Below, piece by piece: positions 1 through 8,118 of a stretch of 28,087 nucleotides of DNA (positions within the stretch are counted from its first letter, which is position 1; each line of letters starts with the position of its first letter). Origin of the DNA: a virus; the IMG/VR virus record IMGVR_UViG_3300020213_000616, positions 1 through 28,087 of that record; one strand, 5' to 3'. Below the pieces are notes generated by a model. The model did no database searches. It saw nothing but the letters and a program-made list of their open reading frames with translations, and had not been told where the DNA came from. The translations under genes were made by a program, and so were the position numbers.

Positions 1-175
1 TCTTGAGCATCTTGTCACTTACATGATCTGCAATAAAGGTTACCTTTGGCCGTATTTCTGCAAAAGCTCCCATAAAAGTAGCTAAACACCGCATGTTCAG
101 CGTATCCTTATCATCCTGGAATATGGGCGATGGGTTACTTGATGGTATGGAGGTTATTCTATAAACTACGTGCAT
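1..175 (-). CDS. Partial gene of the sugar cassette, possibly a glycosyltransferase
   Basis: The reading frame is open from an ATG at 175 to the left edge of the window, giving 58 residues that begin MHVVYRITSIPSSNPSP. The start overlaps the last codons of the preceding dehydratase gene by 10 nt, as expected for a coupled operon gene, so I take this as the true start. No catalytic motif is reached before the window ends. The N-terminus (a short strand, then a Pro/Ser-rich turn, then a helix and the strand KVTFIAD) fits the first Rossmann-like unit of a glycosyltransferase, and the neighbours are all sugar enzymes. That assignment is inference only; hypothetical protein is the safe label. Confidence 0.6.
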   Translation of the reverse strand, partial: MHVVYRITSIPSSNPSPIFQDDKDTLNMRCLATFMGAFAEIRPKVTFIADHVSDKMLK

Positions 176-1338
176 AACTCTCCAATCACTTGATCTATAA
201 ACGCAATCATTTCAGGCGTGATACTAGGATGTACGCTCAGGAACATACCTTCTTTCATAACACGATCTGCATTAGTCATTTCACCATGAGCTGTGTATGT
301 CGTGTCTTTATACGCTGGATGTCGAAGTACGTTACCCGAGAAAATAGTACGACACTCAATGTTGTTTTTCTCAAGCGTATCCATTACTTTTTTGCGAGAA
401 ATCCCTTTACACAGTAGTGGGAATGAAAACCAACACACCGTTGCATTTTTTGGTGATTCAATCATTTCAAACTGTGGATACTTGGCAAACACAGCTCTCA
501 TGAGCGTGTAGTTTTTAAGTCGTGCTTCTCTAAATGTCTCAAGTTTTTTAAGTTGGACACGTCCCATTGCACACTGTAGCTCAAGCGGTTTCAGGTTAAA
601 GCCAATCTCTTCATAAACGTAGCGTGAGCGATAATCTTCTGGGAAGCCTGGATACTCGTAGATGTCATCTGTTCCAGAGGCGCGACCCCACTCTCTCAGC
701 TTCAAGCACCTATTTGCAAGCTCTTCATCATTAGTAAGACAAGCCCCACCCTCACCAGTTGTAATGATGTGAGCTGCGTGGAATGAGACACAGGATATAT
801 CGGCGTACGTATCAACAAACCTATCTTTCACCAGAGTTCCAAAGCCGTCGCAATTGTCACAGATAATCTTTACGTCCGCGCCGACAATTTCTCTCAACTT
901 CTCATAATCAACAGGATTAGAAGCGATATTAACAGCGATGACAGCACTGATCTTCTCAAAAGTGGTAGCGCGCCTTACCTCCTCTAAATCGAGGTTGAGT
1001 GTTTTTAAGTCCACATCAACTACATACGGGACCAACCCACACTGTAGGATCGCATTAAATGCTGTGGGGAAGTTAACTGCTGGGATAATAACGTGTGATC
1101 CTTTGGGGAGATGTAAAGCGGTCAATGCTACTAGTAGAGCAGAAGAGCCTGAATTGACTACTACAGCACGTTTCACACCAGTCTTTTGGGCCAACTCCTT
1201 TTCAAATGAGACACTATTCTCACCGACTGTCCAGCGAGTGCCACCTTGAGTGAGGATACAGTCCATTATAGCCTTAACTTCCTCTAAACCGATCATTGCA
1301 CCACCGTAAGAAATTCTATCTTTTATTGGGGTAAACAT
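166..1338 (-). CDS. DegT/DnrJ/EryC1-family PLP enzyme, ColD/RfbH-type sugar 3-dehydratase candidate
   Basis: This 390-residue protein has the fold-type I PLP layout of the DegT/DnrJ/EryC1/StrS family: NSGSSALL (about 62-69), the DNCDGFG pyridine-binding segment (about 161-167) and SFHAAHIITTGEGG (about 185-198). In sugar aminotransferases the residue after SFHA-T is the catalytic Lys. Here it is His190. In known relatives His at this position marks the 3-dehydratases (RfbH/E1 and ColD), which remove the C3 hydroxyl of a nucleotide 4-keto-6-deoxysugar on the way to 3,6-dideoxysugars. The four Cys of the E1 [2Fe-2S] site are missing: after REWGR the sequence has no CxC...C cluster. A ColD-like, iron-free mechanism is therefore more likely. 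The start at 1338 has AAGGAAG upstream and overlaps the epimerase end by 16 nt. The nucleotide sugar cannot be read from sequence. Confidence 0.85.
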   Translation of the reverse strand: MFTPIKDRISYGGAMIGLEEVKAIMDCILTQGGTRWTVGENSVSFEKELAQKTGVKRAVVVNSGSSALLVALTALHLPKGSHVIIPAVNFPTAFNAILQCGLVPYVVDVDLKTLNLDLEEVRRATTFEKISAVIAVNIASNPVDYEKLREIVGADVKIICDNCDGFGTLVKDRFVDTYADISCVSFHAAHIITTGEGGACLTNDEELANRCLKLREWGRASGTDDIYEYPGFPEDYRSRYVYEEIGFNLKPLELQCAMGRVQLKKLETFREARLKNYTLMRAVFAKYPQFEMIESPKNATVCWFSFPLLCKGISRKKVMDTLEKNNIECRTIFSGNVLRHPAYKDTTYTAHGEMTNADRVMKEGMFLSVHPSITPEMIAFIDQVIGELCT

Positions 1339-2279
1339 ATTTCTTCCTTAAATTCTATTGGTTTACTAATATCTTGTTTTTTCATCCAGTCCCATGTCTC
1401 ACGTAGCCCCTCTTCAAGGGGGGTCTCGTGATACTCAACTAAGCTAGATTGTAGACTATGATCTGCAATAAATAAATCAATTTCTTGCTTGCGGAGTGGT
1501 TTTCTGTCCACAGGGGTGTCGCTCTTGGTTATTTGTTGCAGGAGTGCTGAGAGTTGTTCAATACTCGCTATGTGTGTCGTCCCAACATTCATGGTTATTT
1601 TACTCAATCCATCGAGAGCTTGAGCGAATATTTTGGCCACATCTGGAGCGTATGAGAAGCCCCTACGAACAGAACCGTCACCAAGTATCGTGTATGGCTC
1701 TTTGAGGAGTATTTTTCTCATGAATATATTAACGACATTCTTAGTGAGATCGTTTGGATTCTGTCCTGGTCCATACAGGTTGTGTGGTCTAAATATCGTG
1801 TAATCAAATCCACACACCTGCGCCATTATCTTTAACTCTTGCTCGAATGCGAGCTTATTAACTCCATAAACATCTTTAGGGTGGGGTTGAGAGTCTTCTG
1901 CATAAGGAACGGGAGCATCTCCATAGACAGACACGGATGAGGCGTAGATAAACTTCTTTACCCCTGATTGAATTGCATATCTGAGTACATTGGTTGAGAG
2001 GAGTAGATTGCGACTCACCATATCAACTGGGCTAACCTGCCCCTTTGCTTCCGCAGCATTTGCTGCCAAATGATACACAGCGTCAAACTTCACCTGCTCA
2101 AATGCATGTCGTGTAACTGTAGACAGACTCACATCTGCCAAATCACCCAAAAAGACATTTCTTATCATTCCCATTCGATCAGTGCGAGACACTCCATACA
2201 CCTCATGCCCCTGCGCTTTTAGCAGAGTAACTAGGTGACTGCCAAGCAAACCTGAGTGACCTGTTACGAGTATTTTCAT
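1323..2279 (-). CDS. NAD-dependent epimerase/dehydratase (extended SDR family)
   Basis: The product is 318 residues, typical for an extended short-chain dehydrogenase acting on nucleotide sugars. The N-terminus MKILVTGHSGLLGSHLV contains the GxxGxxG dinucleotide-binding loop (Gly7, Gly10, Gly13). YASSVSVYG (about 112-120) supplies the catalytic Ser/Thr region and YGVNK (138-142) the YxxxK pair. RPHNLYGPGQNP and the later RRGFSYAPDVA are the usual substrate-side motifs of UDP- or GDP-sugar epimerases and 4,6-dehydratases. I chose the ATG at 2279 over an upstream in-frame ATG (2330) because AAAGGAGT lies just before it and it forms an ATGA overlap with the upstream glycosyltransferase stop. With the following dehydratase it probably makes a deoxysugar donor for the cassette. 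Substrate unknown. Confidence 0.9.
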   Translation of the reverse strand: MKILVTGHSGLLGSHLVTLLKAQGHEVYGVSRTDRMGMIRNVFLGDLADVSLSTVTRHAFEQVKFDAVYHLAANAAEAKGQVSPVDMVSRNLLLSTNVLRYAIQSGVKKFIYASSVSVYGDAPVPYAEDSQPHPKDVYGVNKLAFEQELKIMAQVCGFDYTIFRPHNLYGPGQNPNDLTKNVVNIFMRKILLKEPYTILGDGSVRRGFSYAPDVAKIFAQALDGLSKITMNVGTTHIASIEQLSALLQQITKSDTPVDRKPLRKQEIDLFIADHSLQSSLVEYHETPLEEGLRETWDWMKKQDISKPIEFKEEICLPQ

Positions 2280-3772
2280 GCCCACTCCTTTAAAATTTCC
2301 TTTGTATGTTCGCGCATCCACTTCACACAATCCTCATCCGCAACCTCTTGAGGAATGGTGTATTGAAGATCAATCGTTTTCTCAATCTCCGGATCTCTAA
2401 CAACGGGTAGCTTCCCCGCTTTTACTTGATTCACCATCCACTCAAACCGCGGATCGTTTAATCTTCTTGTACGATTAACACTCTTTCCACCCTCATCCTT
2501 ACCTAAAATACCCCAATGATCAATACACACACATTGATTCGTGTCATCAATCCACAACTTATGGCCAAGCTGTTTGGCTCTCCAGATTATCTCTGTGTCA
2601 TCCCAACCTAACGCTTCATCAAAGAACTCCCAATACCCATTCAAATGCTTGAGGGTAGACAGTGGCACTGCCCCATAGTTCTGCTCAAAGTCTGTTACGC
2701 TTTCAGCTAATCGGATACCACTATTTTGTACACGAATATTCTTACGCATAAACTCACCAATTACATCAAGATTGCCGTTAAACCAGTCTTCTGCATTTGA
2801 TAGGTCTGGTTTAATCTTAGGCGCAAAGTAGCTATCCACTGGTGCAATAAAGTCCCCAGGATGCTTTCTTGATACGTTTAGAAGTTCCTCAAGGGCTGTG
2901 GGGGGGAGTAAAATGAAGTCTTGCAAGAATACGAACAGCTCACCCGATGCTTTCTCAATCGCCAGGTTGTTTGCGTTACAGAGGCTATACGTACGATTCG
3001 TCTTAGGTTGATGAATGTATTTAATATCTAGGTTGTAGTCTTGTGCATACTTCTGGGCTATTTTCTCTCGGCTTTTTTCTTGTGCATCTACAATAATCCA
3101 CTCAAAGTTTTTGTGTGTTTGCGCTGCTAGATTAGAAGCCATCACGTTCCACCAACCATTTCTCAGGGTAGGCGTATAGACTGTTACCCTTCCATCTTTA
3201 GCAGGTTCTTGAAACTTCTCTTGCCACTTAACTGCTTGTTTTGACCAGTCATAATCTCTAGCAAACTTCTGGCACTTGCTACTCAACCGTTTCCACTCAG
3301 GCTTATCACCCATGAGCTTGATTAGCTTCTGCTTAAACTCGTCTTGAACCTCTCTCTTGTAGACTCCACCCTCAATTAAAATACCTTCTGCAGCAGTTTC
3401 TTTTAAAGCCCCCAGAGACATAGTGATAGGGACAAGACCGTCATTTTGACACTCAAGAGCAGTGATACAAAAAATCTCTGTAAAGTAGGTGGGGTACGCC
3501 CAGATACCACATTGCGATCTGATCTCTTCTAGTTTGTCTTTGCCAACTCTTCCGTGTTCGGTTATTCCTGGCTGTTTGAGCAATTCAACAACGTCATTTT
3601 TCCAAGCCTGGCGCTCCTTATTGTTTACAATGGCTTTGTCAAACAAATCCCAGCCGTAGGCGACGTCTAATGTGGCATTTGGGTATTTCTTCTTAACATC
3701 ACCCCACATCAAGAGGAGGATATCTAAGCCTCTATCGTACGAGCTACCATAGAATAATTTATGATGTCGCAT
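2276..3772 (-). CDS. Glycosyltransferase: C-terminal half of a GT4 (GT-B) domain fused to a GT2 domain
   Basis: The 498-residue product starts with what is normally the second half of a GT4-type enzyme. HKLFYGSSYDRGLDILL is the start of the donor-binding Rossmann domain. EIFCITALE is the E-x7-E motif and GLVPITMSLGALKETA the following loop. From about residue 195 a GT2 (GT-A) domain begins (GRVTVYTPTLRNGWWN), with a FLQDF segment where the DxD metal motif is expected and WDDTEIIWRAKQLGH near the end. The first half of the GT4 domain is at the end of the upstream gene, separated by a small zinc-finger ORF, so the original protein appears split. The ATG at 3772 has AAAGGAG six bases upstream, inside that small ORF. 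An in-frame upstream ATG (3877) is rejected because its extension is the small ORF read out of frame. Confidence 0.85.
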   Translation of the reverse strand: MRHHKLFYGSSYDRGLDILLLMWGDVKKKYPNATLDVAYGWDLFDKAIVNNKERQAWKNDVVELLKQPGITEHGRVGKDKLEEIRSQCGIWAYPTYFTEIFCITALECQNDGLVPITMSLGALKETAAEGILIEGGVYKREVQDEFKQKLIKLMGDKPEWKRLSSKCQKFARDYDWSKQAVKWQEKFQEPAKDGRVTVYTPTLRNGWWNVMASNLAAQTHKNFEWIIVDAQEKSREKIAQKYAQDYNLDIKYIHQPKTNRTYSLCNANNLAIEKASGELFVFLQDFILLPPTALEELLNVSRKHPGDFIAPVDSYFAPKIKPDLSNAEDWFNGNLDVIGEFMRKNIRVQNSGIRLAESVTDFEQNYGAVPLSTLKHLNGYWEFFDEALGWDDTEIIWRAKQLGHKLWIDDTNQCVCIDHWGILGKDEGGKSVNRTRRLNDPRFEWMVNQVKAGKLPVVRDPEIEKTIDLQYTIPQEVADEDCVKWMREHTKEILKEWA

Positions 3773-3956
3773 TTTTTCTCCTTTTGTACCAAGCGGCTTG
3801 TCTTGCACTAATCTTTTCTCGATTCTTTGCAGAGTATTCTTTGTAGTTTTTTCCCCTACATTCTTTACACGAACCATCTAATCCATCGGAGTTTTTCCGA
3901 CAAGCATAAAATGCTTCCTCAAGCATAGTCTTTTTGCAGACGGAACACTTCTTCAT
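3759..3956 (-). CDS. Small zinc-finger protein inserted in a glycosyltransferase gene
   Basis: A 65-residue basic protein with a CxxC...CxxC finger (Cys4, Cys7, Cys30, Cys33; Cys19 between) and a Lys/Arg-rich tail. The pattern C-x2-C, F, a Gly-containing turn, C-x2-C, Tyr resembles the zinc module often found in front of HNH endonucleases in phages, but no HNH motif follows. Its ATG overlaps the stop of the upstream glycosyltransferase half (ATGA). Its last codons contain the ribosome binding site and ATG of the downstream half. It therefore sits exactly at the break of a GT4 domain. A similar finger occurs at the C-terminus of the 20372-20794 product. DNA binding is likely; a role as relic of a mobile element is inference. 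Confidence 0.7.
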   Translation of the reverse strand: MKKCSVCKKTMLEEAFYACRKNSDGLDGSCKECRGKNYKEYSAKNREKISARQAAWYKRRKNATS

Positions 3957-5725
3957 GCTCTAATCCCATTACCCACAATAAAGGCCTTTCTTTCAGGCAA
4001 CTTGGGCAGCATCTTTCTGTGATACTGACTCTTAAAGAAAACCCCATCTATGGCGCTCATTACCTCATCAGAATAATCGACTTGATTGACAACATCATGT
4101 AAGTCTACATAGAAATTCTTTGCTTTAATTACTGGAGCTAAGATAGCATTTCTCCATTGAATGAAGATATTAAATTTATCCGCTTTGTTAAAGTAGTACC
4201 AAGGTAAGTATGTCACTCCATTTTGTTCACCCATGTATTCAGGATCACCATACACAGTAACTTTATATCCTAGTTCTACCCACTCAAGAGCAAGCTCAAT
4301 CACCGCCGTCTCAGAACCGCCAATACCTTTTTGCAGACTCCTACCATCCCACTTCTCAAAATGCTTCCCTCCAAAGTTAGCAAAGTAGCAGATCTCGTTT
4401 TCTTTCCAAATTCGAGGTGGAGTATTTGTGTGTCTAATCTTAATAGCCCACGGCTGCTCACTAATGACAATGGGGAGAGAGTTTAAGACACTCATTGCAG
4501 CCTTCTTGTCTCCAATAGCCTCCAGATACTCAAGCACCTTCTTTGAGTCCTCTGAGGCTGTCTGCAAATCGAGCAAATCCATGAGAAATAAAAGGTTTTG
4601 GTGATTGGCTTCAATCGGTTGCTCTCTATACAAAAGATTGGCTGCTTCGACTGCTCCCTTGAGGTCTTTGTCTACGTTATATTTAATCTTGAGAAGGAGT
4701 TGCGAGAATAACACCTTTAGCTCTTTAATGTTATTTATCCCGGCGGTCTTGCTGTCTAAATCTAACTGAGAGGCAATGCCAAGCCAGTGTTTACTCTCTC
4801 TAAACTTATCCATATTGAAATAGGACAGGGCAAGACGAATGTAGTGGAGTGGTTGATGTGGGTACTCCTCAATCGCTTTGTGTAGAAACTTAATAGCAGA
4901 TGGGTAGTTTCCAATCTTCGTATAACAAATTGCCATGAGATCGCAACAGTTCGCTCGCTCTTCATCCCAACCACTCTTGAGCAAATATTCTTCACCCATC
5001 TCTAAGCAAAGATTCAGATACTTAACATCCTCTTCCTCTGTGTAAATCTTCATTAGGTACAACAAAGTACGGGGATCAGATTCACCCTCTTCGCGCTCTT
5101 CTTCTAGTTGTAGCTCAAGTATCTCTCTGTTGCGCTCCAGCTTTCCCACCGCATCATCCATAGTAGAGAGGTGCATTACAGCAATGGGGCATTCATCTTC
5201 ATTGTAAGCGAATTTGGTGTAGTTATTCTTCTGGCCAAAAAGAGGGACCGGGGTCTCATGTAGTCTCCCTTTCCACTCAATTACTCCCGGACGGATAAGT
5301 CGCTCCCGGTAGTGTTCAATGTCAACCTCTTTAAAAGTTTCTAGTGATGGGTCCCCCTCAAACCTACATCCATACCAATACGCAAAGAATACAATATCTT
5401 TCCCACCCTTTTTAGCCATTTGCGCGCACTCTTTTAAGTATTGCCCACCAACAAGAATGTCGTCAACATCTTGCCACCAAATATAATCGACACCCTCTGG
5501 GACTTTGGAGAATATAAAGTTTCTCTGCTCGCTAAAGTCTTTATTCCAGGGTAAAAAGTGATAATCTCCGCCATGAGACCTCACAAAAGCCTCAATTTCG
5601 GCTGTTTTCTCGCCATTGGCTACAATGTGCCAAGAATCAACAAAGGGGATCACCGAAAGAGCGGATTTCTCAAAAGAACCCAGCTCTGAGTCGTCTTTTA
5701 TGATGAAAGTAGCTGCAATTTTCAT
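3953..5725 (-). CDS. Multidomain glycosyltransferase: GT2, TPR region, and N-terminal half of a GT4 domain
   Basis: The 590-residue protein begins with a GT2-like domain (MKIAATFIIKDDSELGSFEK, then VDYIWWQDVDDI with the DxD-like metal site, about residues 80-91). A helical TPR-type region follows (about 215-330; ICYTKIGNYPSAIKFLHKAI is a clear repeat). The C-terminal 150 residues are the acceptor-side Rossmann domain of a GT4 enzyme, marked by KGIGGSETAVIELAL. The protein stops right after FIVGNGIRA, where a GT4 enzyme would normally cross into its donor-binding half. That half starts the gene two positions downstream. The start ATG overlaps the stop of the upstream gene (ATGA) and has no obvious ribosome site, so coupling is likely. 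Role: transfer of sugars onto a phage or host surface glycan; acceptor unknown. Confidence 0.85.
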   Translation of the reverse strand: MKIAATFIIKDDSELGSFEKSALSVIPFVDSWHIVANGEKTAEIEAFVRSHGGDYHFLPWNKDFSEQRNFIFSKVPEGVDYIWWQDVDDILVGGQYLKECAQMAKKGGKDIVFFAYWYGCRFEGDPSLETFKEVDIEHYRERLIRPGVIEWKGRLHETPVPLFGQKNNYTKFAYNEDECPIAVMHLSTMDDAVGKLERNREILELQLEEEREEGESDPRTLLYLMKIYTEEEDVKYLNLCLEMGEEYLLKSGWDEERANCCDLMAICYTKIGNYPSAIKFLHKAIEEYPHQPLHYIRLALSYFNMDKFRESKHWLGIASQLDLDSKTAGINNIKELKVLFSQLLLKIKYNVDKDLKGAVEAANLLYREQPIEANHQNLLFLMDLLDLQTASEDSKKVLEYLEAIGDKKAAMSVLNSLPIVISEQPWAIKIRHTNTPPRIWKENEICYFANFGGKHFEKWDGRSLQKGIGGSETAVIELALEWVELGYKVTVYGDPEYMGEQNGVTYLPWYYFNKADKFNIFIQWRNAILAPVIKAKNFYVDLHDVVNQVDYSDEVMSAIDGVFFKSQYHRKMLPKLPERKAFIVGNGIRA

Positions 5726-6138
5726 AAAAAGTAGTTCGTTCTTTTAAGCTCAGGTATTTTTTTTAATAAAGGCATCCAAAATCGCTTATCTTGTGTCTTG
5801 ACCTTGGGGAGTAGTATTTTATACAAGCCGTCTAAGCGCGTGGGATAAGCAAGTGGAGAGTACCCACCCGCTTTGAGCGAATCAGTTATTGGTCGTTCAT
5901 ATTTTAGGTCATACTCAGTGTTAAGTATGAACTCACGATGCTCCTCAGGATATAGTGCTGCCCAGACCTTAAAGATTTCAACAGCATACGCTAAAATAAT
6001 TCTATTATTCTCTTCTAGCTGCGCTTCTTCTGGGATTCCAAACTTATCTTTTAACCGGATTAAGTATTCGGTTGCAATGCGAGCCTCATCTGGAACGCTC
6101 TCGTATACATCATCACCAATTTGAAAGGATCCGCTCAT
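5722..6138 (-). CDS. Hypothetical protein, first gene of the sugar operon
   Basis: A 138-residue soluble, mixed-charge protein without a recognised domain. It has a helical middle part (NRIILAYAVEIFKVWAALYP) and motifs ERPITDSLKAGGYSP and KKIPELKRTNYFL that look like a conserved phage family of unknown role. It is the first gene after the capsid terminator and is ATGA-coupled to the glycosyltransferase, so it may serve the glycan cassette, or be a virion accessory protein. The ATG at 6138 has no good Shine-Dalgarno site and lies only seven bases after the -10 box of its promoter, so the mRNA is probably leaderless. Confidence 0.75.
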   Translation of the reverse strand: MSGSFQIGDDVYESVPDEARIATEYLIRLKDKFGIPEEAQLEENNRIILAYAVEIFKVWAALYPEEHREFILNTEYDLKYERPITDSLKAGGYSPLAYPTRLDGLYKILLPKVKTQDKRFWMPLLKKIPELKRTNYFL

Positions 6139-6145
6139 AGTCTCT

Positions 6146-6175
6146 TTTATACCCCTTTATTTCGTAGGTTGTCAA
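6146..6175 (-). promoter_or_regulatory. Late-type promoter for the sugar operon
   Basis: On the minus strand, TTGACA (6175-6170), an 18-bp spacer and TATAAA (6151-6146). The bases after the -35 read ACCT, as in four other leftward promoters here. Predicted transcription starts at about 6140-6138, on or next to the ATG at 6138. Confidence 0.7.
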
Positions 6176-6180
6176 ATACA

Positions 6181-6214
6181 AAAGACCCCCACTAATTTAA
6201 TAGTGAGGGTCTTT
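6181..6214 (-). terminator. Intrinsic terminator after the major capsid gene
   Basis: A 14-bp inverted repeat (6181-6194 with 6201-6214) with a 6-nt loop. In the minus-strand RNA it is fully paired, the single imperfection being a G-U wobble, and is followed by UUUUGUAUUU. On the plus strand the same position is a C-A mismatch, though GTTTTT follows, so weaker bidirectional use is possible. It sits between the capsid gene and the promoter of the sugar operon. Confidence 0.85.
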
Positions 6215-6236
6215 GTTTTTAGGACAAAGATCAGCT

Positions 6237-7178
6237 TTACAAGCTGTTCATGTACCCAGTTCTTCGGACACTAGCACGTTGTGCGAACGCTACAAGTGTG
6301 AATTCCGTCTTGTACATACCATTTTGACGGTGACCGTCTCGTGCCAACTCTTGCCACTTTGGTTCTTGGCCAACGAGGAAAGCGTGTTTAAACGTCTCTT
6401 CTCTTAGGGCGTAGACTGCCAAAGCATTTCCAAGTGTTGCAGACAAGTTGACGTTGCGGACATCTTTGTGAGGGATAATCTTAACTGTTTGACCGACAGT
6501 AGAGTCATATACTCTAATTTCGTTATCCAGTTTCTTATCACTTGCATCGATGTTGCGTGTCAAGTTGGACGTGAACGTCGCAATACGTCTCTTGATGATC
6601 ATTGGACAGACCAATAAGTCAGCAATGAATTCCATAGACACCTGGTCATAGGAATTTTGCATCATATCGTTCAATTCAAGCTCAGTAAAAGAAGTACCAC
6701 TTGATCGAGCCGTCACGTTGGTAGAGATCATGTTGTGGAACCCTGCCATACCTGAAGCGATACCAGAAGCACGAGCGACTACATCACCGTTGATGGTGAC
6801 ATACTCCATCTTTGCTTTGAGACGCTTGAGTGCGCGATCTTTTTGAAACGCCATAGGGTTCTCACCAGTGATGGCAGACATTGCCATTTGCGTATCAGAG
6901 ATGCGTACCGACTCGTCTAAGAGAACGGTGGAGTTACTCGATTTCTCAGGTGTAGCCAAGTCATCGTATGATGGGACTGAGCCTTCAATTACTCCAGTGA
7001 CTGAAGTTGGACGCGCCGTGTTGTAGACACCCCACTGATGTAGTGTGTTGGTGGCTGCAGGGGCAGTACCCAAGTTTGTCACGAAATAGTTATCTGTGTT
7101 AGGACTAACGTCTTTCAGAATAGACAAGAGTGACTCTCGCTTATCTGTAGCGTTAGAACTTTGTAGTCCAAATGGCAT
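6237..7178 (-). CDS. Major capsid protein (SU10-like, DUF5309-type)
   Basis: The 313-residue product matches in order and length the major head proteins of podovirus SU10-type phages: an N-terminal arm (MPFGLQSSNATDKRESLLS), a VTNLGTAPAATNTLHQWGVY segment, a DESVRISDTQMAMS stretch and the helical TINGDVVARASGIASGMAGF region. It then has long beta-rich HK97-fold segments, and ends KTEFTLVAFAQRASVRRTGY. The family call is from memory of its motifs. Support comes from context: it directly follows a scaffold-like gene and is followed by a strong terminator. The ATG at 7178 is preceded by AAGGAAAC. Confidence 0.8.
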   Translation of the reverse strand: MPFGLQSSNATDKRESLLSILKDVSPNTDNYFVTNLGTAPAATNTLHQWGVYNTARPTSVTGVIEGSVPSYDDLATPEKSSNSTVLLDESVRISDTQMAMSAITGENPMAFQKDRALKRLKAKMEYVTINGDVVARASGIASGMAGFHNMISTNVTARSSGTSFTELELNDMMQNSYDQVSMEFIADLLVCPMIIKRRIATFTSNLTRNIDASDKKLDNEIRVYDSTVGQTVKIIPHKDVRNVNLSATLGNALAVYALREETFKHAFLVGQEPKWQELARDGHRQNGMYKTEFTLVAFAQRASVRRTGYMNSL

Positions 7179-7202
7179 AGTTTCCTTTATTTAAAATTAA
7201 GT

Positions 7203-8012
7203 TTAGTGACCACTGCGCTCTAATCTCTCAAATAGTGCATTCGCATCATTTCGGCTTCTTCGCTTCAAATCCTCGAAATCACCACTTGATTGGTATTGCA
7301 CAGTACCTGGTGTGGCAGCCTGGCTGCGTTGTTCTTGTGCTTTGGTTGGAGCTTGCGTTCTAAAGTATTTACTCATGTTTTCGGCTGCCTTCATTGCATC
7401 TCGCTTTCCTGAAGTGACTATTTGACTAGTCAGCTCATTCCGGACGAGGTTGTAGGCCTCCTGCTTAAATACATCAGAGAGCGGATTGAGTTCGGGATAC
7501 GATTGATAGAGTGCCTTCGTTTCAGCGTCTTGCTCAAACTTAGAGATTCTATTTTCAGCATCCTGCGCTCTTCGCTCTGCTTGCTCTGCCATTTGCCGAG
7601 CCTTTTTAGCCTCGTCAAGTTCACGACGCAACACATCGCCATTAACATATCCTTGCTCATCCACCAATTGGGACTCGCTGACCTGTGGGGGTTGGTACTG
7701 CATTTGTGGCACAAACTGTTGAGGTTGTGACACATATTGCGGCACTGACGCAGGCGCTAGATAGTCAAGCACAGAAGGAATGGGTTGAGAATTCCCCTTC
7801 AGTTTTTTATTCTCCTCAGCCAGCTCTTTATTATGCTGCTTGAGTTTTTCAAATTGCTCACGAGTGCGATCTCTCACATCTTCTGGCAATTCATCACCTT
7901 GCGGTGCTTCTGTTGGTTCTTCTGGAGTGGACACTTCTCCGGGTTGTTCCTCACCTTGAACTTCTTCGATATTCTCGATTGGTTCTTCTTGTCCGTTTTG
8001 GTCTATAGGCAT
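7203..8012 (-). CDS. Capsid assembly scaffolding protein
   Basis: A 269-residue protein with an acidic, Pro/Glu-rich N-terminus (about 1-50), a short coiled coil (about 52-70), a Pro/Gln-rich linker (about 75-110) and a second long heptad region (about 125-160) rich in Ala, Glu, Arg and Lys. The C-terminal helical part is basic at the end. This composition and the position immediately before the capsid gene are the usual signs of a scaffold. The start at 8012 has GGGGAGG upstream. Its mRNA from the promoter at 8078-8107 would have a roughly 60-nt leader holding a 6-bp hairpin (8040-8045 with 8054-8059) and a nine-codon ORF (8055-8026). Whether these regulate translation is unknown. Confidence 0.8.
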   Translation of the reverse strand: MPIDQNGQEEPIENIEEVQGEEQPGEVSTPEEPTEAPQGDELPEDVRDRTREQFEKLKQHNKELAEENKKLKGNSQPIPSVLDYLAPASVPQYVSQPQQFVPQMQYQPPQVSESQLVDEQGYVNGDVLRRELDEAKKARQMAEQAERRAQDAENRISKFEQDAETKALYQSYPELNPLSDVFKQEAYNLVRNELTSQIVTSGKRDAMKAAENMSKYFRTQAPTKAQEQRSQAATPGTVQYQSSGDFEDLKRRSRNDANALFERLERSGH

Positions 8013-8077
8013 AAGACCTCCCCACTCAGTTGGTTTCGTGCTGATTTATAGTCATCAGCAAAGACTCGAGTAAATTG

Positions 8078-8107
8078 TTTATACTCAGAAACGACTAAGG
8101 TTATCAA
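8078..8107 (-). promoter_or_regulatory. Late-type promoter for scaffold and capsid
   Basis: On the minus strand, TTGATA (8107-8102), an 18-bp spacer beginning ACCTTAG, and TATAAA (8083-8078). The box ATTGATAACCTTAG is identical to the one before the 1474-residue gene. Confidence 0.75.
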
Positions 8108-8118
8108 TGCTCATTTTT

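Noticed and set aside
3773-3877. An in-frame ATG at 3877 adding 35 residues to the second glycosyltransferase half
   Set aside because: The extension is the zinc-finger gene in another frame and has no protein-like composition of its own; AAAGGAG precedes the ATG at 3772.
3759-3956. Intron or intein interrupting the glycosyltransferase
   Set aside because: No intein splice motifs and no group I or II intron core fit in about 200 bp; simple removal would not restore the missing linker residues, and both halves have their own stop and start signals.
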